NCBI GenBank assembly: GCA_019348305.1
Contig: JAHWJQ010000150.1
Coordinates: 1-5,334, forward strand
Length of the DNA: 5,334 bases
Direction: 5' to 3'
Origin: Actinomycetota bacterium
Lineage (GTDB): Bacteria > Actinomycetota > Acidimicrobiia > Acidimicrobiales > CADCTF01
Shown: positions 1 through 5,047 of the stretch, in pieces
Layout: every line of letters starts with the position of its first letter
Position numbering within the stretch: position 1 is the first letter of the stretch
Made by a program: the position numbers and the translations under genes
Notes under the pieces: generated by a model
What the model saw: only the letters and a program-made list of their open reading frames with translations
Databases searched by the model: none
Told to the model about the DNA's origin: nothing

Positions 1-197
1 CCCAAGCGCCGAAGCTGGCCAAGGGCGTGTGGCCGTCGGCGGGCACGGCGGCCAAGAAGGCAGCCCCGGCGGCGAAGAGCGCGCCGGCGGGGAAGAAGGC
101 AGCCCCGGCGGCGAAGAGCGCGCCGGCGGCCAAGAAGGCAGCGCCGGCCAAGAAGGCCGCTGCAGCGAAGAAGGCCCCGGCAGCCAAGAAGCGGTAG
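1..197 (+). CDS. C-terminal Lys/Ala/Pro-rich tail of a truncated protein (probably nucleic-acid binding)
   Basis: Only the 3' end is present, read in the frame whose codons begin at position 3 and ending with TAG at 195-197. The 64 visible codons start with a short mixed segment (QAPKLAKGVWPSAGT) and then become almost purely Lys, Ala and Pro with a few Ser, ending in AAKKR. A 13-residue unit beginning KKAAPAAKSAPA is repeated twice and then decays into KKAAPA/KKAAAA/KKAPAA blocks. Such basic PAKK/AAKK tails are known from actinobacterial HU (HupB-type), histone H1-like proteins, some topoisomerase I and other DNA- or RNA-binding proteins, where they bind nucleic acid non-specifically. The folded domain lies outside the window, so the family cannot be named. 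The competing ATG-initiated frame at 29-382 is Gly/Glu-rich and runs through the hairpin region, and I judge it a shadow. Confidence 0.72.
   Translation, partial: QAPKLAKGVWPSAGTAAKKAAPAAKSAPAGKKAAPAAKSAPAAKKAAPAKKAAAAKKAPAAKKR
54..131 (+). repeat. Two near-identical 39-bp tandem repeats inside the Lys/Ala/Pro tail
   Basis: Copy 1 is 54-92 and copy 2 is 93-131. They differ only in the last codon (GGG against GCC), so 37 of 39 bases match and all synonymous choices are the same. Each copy encodes KKAAPAAKSAPA plus Gly or Ala. A third, degenerate copy starts at 132. Identity down to codon choice points to recent duplication by slippage, so the tail length probably varies between strains. Confidence 0.85.
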
Positions 198-209
198 CGA
201 CGCAACTGA

Positions 210-258
210 GGCCGGACCTGGGGCGCGAGGACCAGGGACAAATCCCTCAAGTCCGGCC
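210..258 (+). terminator. Nested inverted repeat after the Lys/Ala/Pro-tail gene, candidate terminator
   Basis: GGCCGGAC at 210-217 pairs perfectly with GTCCGGCC at 251-258. Inside the 33-nt interval lies a second small hairpin, AGGGA (234-238) with loop CAAA and TCCCT (243-247). The structure begins 12 nt after the TAG at 195-197, where a terminator is expected. There is no T-tract, which is common for terminators in high-GC actinobacteria. The right arm overlaps a possible promoter for the next gene, so the element could instead be regulatory. Short G/C-only stems arise often by chance at this base composition. Confidence 0.35.
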
Positions 259-275
259 CGCCGGCCTACCGATCA
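246..275 (+). promoter_or_regulatory. Possible sigma-28 (FliA/WhiG)-like promoter before the small membrane protein
   Basis: CTCAAG at 246-251 is followed by ACCGATCA at 268-275. The latter matches 6 of 8 positions of the GCCGATAA -10 element known for sigma-28-family factors (FliA, SigD, WhiG). TCAA (247-250) resembles the TAAA -35, but the spacing is 17 nt rather than the usual 14-16. A transcript starting 7-8 nt after the -10 would begin at about 282-283, on the GTG start codon, giving a leaderless mRNA. The match is imperfect and the call is tentative. Confidence 0.25.
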
Positions 276-282
276 GACAGGC

Positions 283-546
283 GTGTCAGCTCCTGTCGTG
301 CTCGCCCTGGCGTCGGCGGCCTGCTTCCTCGGCCTCGCCCGCGCCGCCGTGTTCACCTCCCGCGCGCCGTTCCGCCGGATGACGGCGCTCCTGGCCGCCA
401 TTGCCGGCGCCATCGCGCTGCTCTCGCCGGCAGCCGGCGTGGCTCTGCTGGCCCCGGTGCTGTTCAGCCGCCGCCTGGCCACCCTCACGGTGCCGGCGAC
501 GGTGCCCGAACTGCTCGACCGCTACCCGGACCGCCGCCACCGCTGA
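283..546 (+). CDS. Small predicted membrane protein, function unknown (87 aa)
   Basis: Starts with GTG at 283 and ends with TGA at 544-546. I do not recognise the family. The protein has two hydrophobic stretches, residues about 4-24 and 34-61, separated by a short basic loop (TSRAPFRRM), and a polar tail ending in LLDRYPDRRHR. This fits a two-helix inner-membrane protein; the first helix could also act as an uncleaved signal anchor. There is no good Shine-Dalgarno sequence before the GTG, so translation may be leaderless; an in-frame GTG at 298 is the next possible start. It lies 85 bp after the previous gene and converges on glnE with 16 bp between stop codons. Support for coding comes from the compact gene-sized fit between neighbours and the coherent membrane pattern. 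At this GC content Ala/Leu-rich shadow frames also occur, so its reality is moderately supported. Confidence 0.55.
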   Translation: MSAPVVLALASAACFLGLARAAVFTSRAPFRRMTALLAAIAGAIALLSPAAGVALLAPVLFSRRLATLTVPATVPELLDRYPDRRHR

Positions 547-574
547 GCGGCCGGGGCACCCGTCAACCGGCCGC
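547..574. terminator. Inverted repeat between convergent genes, candidate bidirectional terminator
   Basis: GCGGCCGG at 547-554 and CCGGCCGC at 567-574 form a perfect 8-bp stem with a 12-nt loop. The element begins directly after the stop codon of the small plus-strand gene, and its right arm covers the last codons of glnE, whose stop is at 563-565. It is placed to end transcription from both sides. No T-tract follows on either strand. The arms are pure G/C and could be coincidental. Confidence 0.4.
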
Positions 575-2635
575 CCCGTAGAACAAGCGCTCGCACACCG
601 CCCGCGCCCGCCTCGTGACACGTCGGTACTCCTCGCGGAGCTCACTGGCAGACAGGCCGAGGCTGCGGGCCAGCCGCGCCAGCTGCTCGGGTTGGCGTGG
701 CAGCGAATCGCCGGGCCCGGCATGGCCCGCCGACCCCGGCCACGCGCCTGCCCGGATGAGGTACCAGCGGTTCCTCGCCTGATCGCAGAACCGGTACGAC
801 TCCTCGAGCACCCGAGCGTCCGCCGGCATCAGCACCCCGAGCGTCTCCAGCTCGGCCAGGGCTGACAACGTCGACGGCTCGGCCACGCAGTGGCGGAGTT
901 GCAGCAGCTGCACCGTCCACTCGACGTCGGCCAGCGACCCTCTCCCGAGCTTGAGGTGGAACTGCGCGTCGTCACCCGGCGGGATCCGCTCCCGCTCGAT
1001 GCGGGCCTTCATCCGCCGGATCTCCCGCTCCTCGTCGTCGGACAGCGAGCCCCACACGAAGGGCCTGATCACGTCGAGGAAGCGCCGGCCCACCGAAGGG
1101 TCCCCCGCGACCACTCGGGCCCGCACCAGGGCCTGGCGCTCCCAGGTGTGGGCCCAGCGGTCGTAGTAGGCGGCGTAGCTGTCGAGGCTGCGCGACAGCG
1201 ACCCTTGGCGGCCCTCGGGGCGAAGGCCCGGGTCCACCGTGGCCAGACGGGTGGCGGGGCTCGTCCCGTGCAGGAACTGGAGCACGGTCTCTGCGGTCGC
1301 CTCCGCCGAAGCTGCCTCGCTGTTGGATCGTCCGTCGTGAACGAAGAGCACGTCGAGGTCGCTGGCATAGGAGAGCTCGGCGCCGCCGAAGCGCCCGAGC
1401 GCCACCACCGCGAACGGCACCTCCGGTTGAGCCAGGGCGACCACGGTGTCGAGTACCGCCGCGGCCAGGGCCGTCAGCGCCCCCGCCGTCTGCTGCCCGT
1501 CGGCCAGGCCGAGGACGTCGCGGGCAGCGATGCGAAGTTCCTCGCCTTCCTTGGCCCGACGCAACGATTTCTGTGGGTCGGGCCGGGTGGCAGCGCTGCG
1601 CAGGTGCTCGGCCAGCTCGTGGTGCCCGCGGGGCGCCGGCCCCTCGGAGGCGCCCAGCTCCTTGACCGTCTCGGGGTGCTGCTCGAGCCGGCGCTGCAGG
1701 AGGCGACCTGTCCCCAGGAGGAGACAGAGCCGCCGCGCCACCTCCGGCGACTCACGGAAGGCCTCCACCAATCGCGAGCTTCGGTGGCTGCCCGTGGCCA
1801 GCGTCCGCAGGCCGAGCAGTCCCACCTCCGGGTCAGGTGATTCGGAGAGCCACTGCAACAGCAGTGGCAACAGCTGGGCCATGAGCCTCGATGACCGGGT
1901 GAGGCCGCGGGTGAGCTCCCGCAGTGCCACCCGGGTCCGCTCGACGTCGGCGAAGCCGAAGGCCACCAGCCGTTCTTCGACCGCCCCCTCCGGGAATCGG
2001 ATCGGTGCTCCCTCGCCGGCGAACACCTCGAGCAGTGGGCGGAAGTACAGCCGTTGGTGCACCGCCCGCACCGCGGCCTGCTGGGCCCTGAGGTCGTCCT
2101 CGAACTGCTGGAGCGGCGAGCGACCGGTGGCGTCTGCGTCGCGGTAGCCCATGGTCCTCGCGAGATGGGCCCGCGCCGCGGGGTCGGACGGCACGGCCCG
2201 CACCGGCTGTTCCTCCACCAGCTGGAGCCGGTGCTCGGCGGCCCGCAAGAAGCGGTACCCGGCATCCAAGGTCGCACCGTCGCCGGGGTGGATGTAGCCC
2301 GCCGACGACAGCTCGGCCAGCGCCCGGAGTGTCGCCGGCAGCCGCAGGGCGGGGTCCTGGCCGCCGTGCACCAGCTGCAGGAGCTGCACCGCGAACTCGA
2401 TGTCGCGGATGCCACCCCGGCCGGTCTTCAGCTCCCGGTCGGCTAGGCCCCGCCTGCTCACCTGCGACTCGACCCTGGCCTTCATCGACCGCACTGCGTG
2501 GAGCTGTTCGGCGCCGAACGGGCGTTCCCACACCCTCTCGCCGGCCGCCGCGGCAAACCTGGCGCCGACCTCGTCGCCACCGGCCGCGCCTTGAGGAGCG
2601 CCTGGAACTCCCACGGCTGGGCCCACCGGTCCCAA
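563..2635 (-). CDS. glnE: glnE, C-terminal three quarters (glutamine synthetase adenylyltransferase), separated from its 5' part by a frameshift
   Basis: GlnE attaches AMP to a tyrosine of glutamine synthetase (switching it off) with its C-terminal domain and removes it by phosphorolysis with its N-terminal domain, in the cytoplasm. The open frame could begin at a TTG at 2635, but the first 19 or so codons are out of frame with the protein. Homologous sequence begins at GDEVGARF (about 2578). Next come KTGRGGIRDIEFAVQLLQL, the helical linker, then the adenylyltransferase nucleotidyltransferase motif GGAELSYASDLD, whose two Asp are metal ligands (about residues 629 and 631 of the restored protein). 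VDPGLRPEGRQGSL, RWAHTWERQALVRARVVAGD and KLGRGSLADVEWTVQLLQL follow, and the protein ends in LFYGAAG. With one base restored, the protein is about 893 aa, somewhat short of the usual 940-1000. All catalytic motifs in this part are intact. Its stop at 563-565 faces the small membrane-protein gene. Confidence 0.93.
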   Translation of the reverse strand: MGPVGPAVGVPGAPQGAAGGDEVGARFAAAAGERVWERPFGAEQLHAVRSMKARVESQVSRRGLADRELKTGRGGIRDIEFAVQLLQLVHGGQDPALRLPATLRALAELSSAGYIHPGDGATLDAGYRFLRAAEHRLQLVEEQPVRAVPSDPAARAHLARTMGYRDADATGRSPLQQFEDDLRAQQAAVRAVHQRLYFRPLLEVFAGEGAPIRFPEGAVEERLVAFGFADVERTRVALRELTRGLTRSSRLMAQLLPLLLQWLSESPDPEVGLLGLRTLATGSHRSSRLVEAFRESPEVARRLCLLLGTGRLLQRRLEQHPETVKELGASEGPAPRGHHELAEHLRSAATRPDPQKSLRRAKEGEELRIAARDVLGLADGQQTAGALTALAAAVLDTVVALAQPEVPFAVVALGRFGGAELSYASDLDVLFVHDGRSNSEAASAEATAETVLQFLHGTSPATRLATVDPGLRPEGRQGSLSRSLDSYAAYYDRWAHTWERQALVRARVVAGDPSVGRRFLDVIRPFVWGSLSDDEEREIRRMKARIERERIPPGDDAQFHLKLGRGSLADVEWTVQLLQLRHCVAEPSTLSALAELETLGVLMPADARVLEESYRFCDQARNRWYLIRAGAWPGSAGHAGPGDSLPRQPEQLARLARSLGLSASELREEYRRVTRRARAVCERLFYGAAG

Positions 2636-3243
2636 TAGGCCTCATAGGAGGCGAGCGTGCGGATGAGGGGCCCGGCCCGGCCCTCCGGGCGCAGGTTGAC
2701 GTCGACGCGGTAGCACCGGCGCGCTACCTCGACCACCGGCCTCGGGTCGCCCTGGCCCACGAACACCACGTCGATGTCGCTCGCGTAGTTGAGCTCGCGG
2801 GCGCCCAGCTTGCCCATGGCCACCACGGCCAGCCCGGCACCGGCTGGGCCAGCCAGGCGGACGGCGGCCTGGAGAACGTCATCGGCCAGGCGAGCGAGCG
2901 CCTCACCCACCTGCTCGAGTGCATCGAGGCCGAGGAGGTCGCGGGCCGCCACTCGCAGGAGCTCCCGGCGCTTCCACCTCACCACCTCCTCGACGCCGGC
3001 GTCGCCGCCGAGCTCGGGACGGCGATCGAGGGCGGCGAGCACCTCGACAGCCCCGGGATCACCGCGCAGCAGCCTGGCCAGCGAGCGGCTCGCTCCCACG
3101 ACGGCGACCACGGCGGCTCGCAGCCGGCGGTCCTCCTCAAAGCGGTCAGCCAGGGGCGGCACGGCGGCCACCAGGCGAGCGACGGCAGCTTCGGCGGCGT
3201 GCGGATCAGCCGCACCCAAGATCGCCTCCGGCGGGGGGGCCAC
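2482..3243 (-). CDS. glnE: glnE, N-terminal part (adenylyl-removing domain), broken by a frameshift
   Basis: Begins with GTG at 3243-3241. An in-frame TAA four codons upstream (3255-3253) rules out a longer start. Residues 1-120 are the helical N-terminal region. GKLGARELNYASDID (about 144-158) is the nucleotidyltransferase signature of the deadenylylating domain, with Asp156 and Asp158 matching the metal ligands of the E. coli enzyme by motif. VDVNLRPEGRAGPL and WAQPWEFQALLKARPVA follow. After residue 222-223 the frame stops resembling GlnE; the last 30 residues, to a TGA at 2484-2482, are a nonsense tail. The true continuation lies in another frame from about 2578. If the shift is real, this fragment alone could not adenylylate glutamine synthetase. 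Transcription is probably leaderless from a -10-like TAACGT just upstream, divergent from nadE. Confidence 0.9.
   Translation of the reverse strand: MAPPPEAILGAADPHAAEAAVARLVAAVPPLADRFEEDRRLRAAVVAVVGASRSLARLLRGDPGAVEVLAALDRRPELGGDAGVEEVVRWKRRELLRVAARDLLGLDALEQVGEALARLADDVLQAAVRLAGPAGAGLAVVAMGKLGARELNYASDIDVVFVGQGDPRPVVEVARRCYRVDVNLRPEGRAGPLIRTLASYEAYWDRWAQPWEFQALLKARPVATRSAPGLPRRPARGCGNARSAPNSSTQCGR
2575..2580 (-). other. glnE: Frameshift site within glnE
   Basis: On the coding strand the bases reading CCG GTG GCG ACG AGG give PVATR, while the frame starting one base before the end of the GTG codon gives GGC GAC GAG GTC, GDEV. GlnE homology passes from the first frame to the second exactly here (KARPV, then GDEVGARF). 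Restoring one base (for example GTGG to GTGGG) or four bases (GTG GCC GGC GAC GAG, giving PVAGDE) repairs the frame. The four-base version would match the paralogous VVAGD in the second domain and could arise by slippage between two GGC copies. No stop codon or loss of homology is seen elsewhere in the gene. Confidence 0.85.
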
Positions 3244-3249
3244 GGGCGG

Positions 3250-3255
3250 ACGTTA
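3250..3255 (-). promoter_or_regulatory. -10-like hexamer for leaderless glnE transcription
   Basis: Read on the minus strand, TAACGT fits the actinobacterial TANNNT -10 pattern and is separated from the GTG start (3243-3241) by exactly 6 nt (CCGCCC). That is the spacing at which the first transcribed base would be the start codon. No convincing Shine-Dalgarno sequence precedes the GTG at normal distance; a G-run lies about 14-20 nt away. No good -35 is visible; only a weak GAC core sits at about 16 nt spacing. Confidence 0.42.
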
Positions 3256-3262
3256 CGCCCCC

Positions 3263-3280
3263 CGCCCGTCACGTCGGGCG
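3263..3280. promoter_or_regulatory. Perfect dyad in the glnE-nadE intergenic region, candidate operator
   Basis: CGCCCG (3263-3268) and CGGGCG (3275-3280) are exact inverted copies around TCACGT. The centre is about 28 bp upstream of the glnE start and 48 bp upstream of the nadE start, so a bound protein could affect both promoters. It does not match a GlnR or NrtR box that I can recognise. Six-base G/C arms are frequent by chance here. Confidence 0.25.
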
Positions 3281-3307
3281 AGCCAGGGGGGCCGGCCCGG
3301 CCGCGCC

Positions 3308-3313
3308 TACGCT
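3308..3313 (+). promoter_or_regulatory. -10-like hexamer for leaderless nadE transcription
   Basis: TACGCT fits TANNNT and ends 6 nt before the nadE ATG (3320), mirroring the glnE side. A GAGG at 3314-3317 lies only 2 nt from the ATG, too close for a standard ribosome binding site, which makes leaderless initiation the more likely reading. No -35 resembling TTGACA is visible at 16-18 nt upstream. Confidence 0.42.
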
Positions 3314-3319
3314 GAGGCG

Positions 3320-5038
3320 ATGGGGCGCCTGCGCATCGCCGCCTGCCAGCTCAACACGATGGTCGGCGACCTCGACGGGAACGCCCAGCGGATCCTCGAT
3401 GCCCTCGATCGGGCCGAGGCCGCAGGTGCCGACGTGGCGCTGTTCCCCGAACTGGCGGTGACGGGTTACCCACCAGAGGACCTGCTCCTCAAGCCGGGGT
3501 TCGTAGAGGACAACGTAGAGGTGCTGCACCGTCTGGCCCGCCGGACCTCGACATGCGCGGCGGTGATCGGCTTCGTCGACCCCGCCCTCGACCTGTTCAA
3601 CGCTGCGGCCGTCTGCGCCGGCGGTGAGGTCAAGGGCGTCTACCGCAAGCGCCTCCTGCCCAACTACGCGGTCTTCGACGAACAGCGCTACTTCACCGCC
3701 GGCTCCGAGCCGTTGCAGCTCTACCTCATCGGCGGCGTCCGGGTCGGCATCTCGATCTGTGAGGACATCTGGAGCCCGTCTGGGCCGATGTCGCAGCAGG
3801 CCGCCGGGGGGGCCGAGCTCATCCTCAACATCAACGCCTCTCCGTACTACGCCGGCCGCGTTGCCGAGCGGGAGCGGATGCTGGCCACCCGGGCCACGGA
3901 CGCGTCCTGCGGGTTGGTGTACGTGAACCAGGTAGGCGGGCAGGACGAGTTGGTCTTCGACGGCGCCTCTGCCGTCTTCGATGCCACTGGGCGGCTGGTC
4001 GCCTCCGCTCCCCAGTTCGAAGAGGCGGTGCTCATCGTCGACGTCGAGGTCCAGCCGGTGTTCCGCAAGCGCCTGCTCGACCCCCGCGGCCGCGCTGCTG
4101 TGGAGGCGTTGCCGGTGGTGGTGGTCAGCGAGGCCGCCCGCTCACAAAAGGACCGCTGCCCCGCCACGGTGGCGCCGCCGCTGGCCGGGACGGACGAGGT
4201 GTACCAGGCGCTTGTCCTCGGTACCCGGGACTACGTGCGCAAGAACGGTTTCACTGACGTCGTCTTCGGCCTGTCCGGAGGCATCGACTCGTCGCTGGTG
4301 GCCGTGATCGCCGTCGACGCGGTCGGGTCCGAGCGAGTGCACGCGGTGGCCCTGCCTTCGCAGTACTCGACCGAGGGCTCCATCACCGACGCCGAGAAGC
4401 TGGCGGCCAACCTGGGTATCGACCTGCGCACCATCCCCATCGAGGCGGCCCAGGCGACCATGGTCGAGCTGCTGGCGCCGTCGTTCGCCGGGCTCGAGGA
4501 GGACATCACCGAGGAGAACCTCCAGGGGCGCATCCGGGCCGCGCTGCTCATGGCCCTGGCCAACAAGTTCCGCAGCTGGCTGGTGCTCATCTGCGGCAAC
4601 AAGAGCGAGCTGGCCGTCGGCTACACGACGGTCTACGGCGTCGACATGGCGGGTGGGTTCGCGGTCATAAAGGACGTGGCCAAGACCTCGGTGTACGAGC
4701 TGGCCCGGGCCCGCAACCGGTCGGCCGGCCACCACCTGATCCCCCAGTCGGTGCTCGAGAAGCCGCCGTCGGCGGAGCTTCGGCCCGGCCAGCGAGACGA
4801 CCAATCACTGCCGCCCTATGAGGTGCTCGACCCCATCGTGATGGCCTACGTGGAGGGCGACCAGACGGCTGAGGACCTCATCGAGGCGGGGCACGACCCC
4901 GAGCTCGTACGCAGCATCACCCGGCTCATCGACATCTCGGAGTGGAAGCGCCGCCAAGCCCCGGTTGGGGTACGGGTGACGGCCAAGGCGTTCGGGCGCG
5001 ACCGCCGCATGCCGATCACCAACGGCTACCGGGGCTGA
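3320..5038 (+). CDS. nadE: Glutamine-dependent NAD+ synthetase
   Basis: Makes NAD+ from deamido-NAD+, ATP and glutamine (EC 6.3.5.1), the last step of NAD biosynthesis, in the cytoplasm. The 572-residue protein has an N-terminal nitrilase-type glutaminase domain (about 1-270) with the triad Glu44 (LFPELAVTGYPPEDLL), Lys110 (YRKRLLPNYAVFDE) and Cys147 (GISICEDIW). The C-terminal synthetase domain (about 290-572) has the ATP-pyrophosphatase P-loop SGGIDSS (319-325), GNKSELAVGY (426-435), KPPSAELRP (481-489) and a terminal FGRDRRMPITNGYR. Length and motif order are typical of the family. The ATG at 3320 is chosen because conserved sequence (RLRIAACQLN) starts at residue 3 and the upstream frame is antisense to glnE. 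The loop after GNKSE reads YGVDMAGGF where YGDMAGGF is usual, an extra Val. It is divergent from glnE, and the next gene follows after 9 nt. Confidence 0.97.
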   Translation: MGRLRIAACQLNTMVGDLDGNAQRILDALDRAEAAGADVALFPELAVTGYPPEDLLLKPGFVEDNVEVLHRLARRTSTCAAVIGFVDPALDLFNAAAVCAGGEVKGVYRKRLLPNYAVFDEQRYFTAGSEPLQLYLIGGVRVGISICEDIWSPSGPMSQQAAGGAELILNINASPYYAGRVAERERMLATRATDASCGLVYVNQVGGQDELVFDGASAVFDATGRLVASAPQFEEAVLIVDVEVQPVFRKRLLDPRGRAAVEALPVVVVSEAARSQKDRCPATVAPPLAGTDEVYQALVLGTRDYVRKNGFTDVVFGLSGGIDSSLVAVIAVDAVGSERVHAVALPSQYSTEGSITDAEKLAANLGIDLRTIPIEAAQATMVELLAPSFAGLEEDITEENLQGRIRAALLMALANKFRSWLVLICGNKSELAVGYTTVYGVDMAGGFAVIKDVAKTSVYELARARNRSAGHHLIPQSVLEKPPSAELRPGQRDDQSLPPYEVLDPIVMAYVEGDQTAEDLIEAGHDPELVRSITRLIDISEWKRRQAPVGVRVTAKAFGRDRRMPITNGYRG

Positions 5039-5040
5039 GG
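5037..5040 (+). promoter_or_regulatory. Ribosome binding site of the gene after nadE
   Basis: GAGG overlaps the nadE stop codon (TGA at 5036-5038) and sits 7 nt before the ATG at 5048, an ideal spacing. It decides the start of the downstream gene and suggests translation continuing from nadE on one mRNA. It is the only clear Shine-Dalgarno sequence in the window. Confidence 0.65.
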
Positions 5041-5047
5041 ACTCTCC

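Noticed and set aside
234..247. DosR/DevR-type dormancy box (GGGAC...GTCCC)
   Set aside because: AGGGACAAATCCCT looks similar, but the half-sites are two bases too close and lack the GTCCC arm, so it reads better as a small hairpin.
29..382. Gly/Glu-rich 117-codon frame at the left edge
   Set aside because: It is an out-of-frame reading of the Lys/Ala/Pro repeat; its repetitive GGEEGSPGGEERAGG composition follows from the 39-bp repeat.
890..1840. Long plus-strand open frame (316 codons) opposite glnE
   Set aside because: It lies wholly antisense to well-conserved glnE, has Arg/Gly/Pro/His-rich low-information composition, shows no motifs and is explained by the scarcity of stop codons in GC-rich DNA.
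2560..2600. Programmed -1 ribosomal frameshift producing full-length GlnE
   Set aside because: A -1 shift would join the frames, but there is no X XXY YYZ slippery heptamer, no clear downstream structure, and no precedent in GlnE that I know of. An indel is the simpler explanation.
2329..3315. Plus-strand open frame (328 codons) opposite the glnE N-terminal part
   Set aside because: It is a shadow of glnE that also runs through the intergenic promoter region; no recognisable domain.
2789..3319. Possible 177-residue N-terminal extension of NadE
   Set aside because: It is antisense to glnE and Ser/Arg/Ala-rich; family homology starts only at residue 3 after the ATG at 3320.
4142..4804. Minus-strand frames opposite nadE (220 and 123 codons)
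   Set aside because: They are antisense to highly conserved catalytic regions of NadE, with no start signals or motifs.
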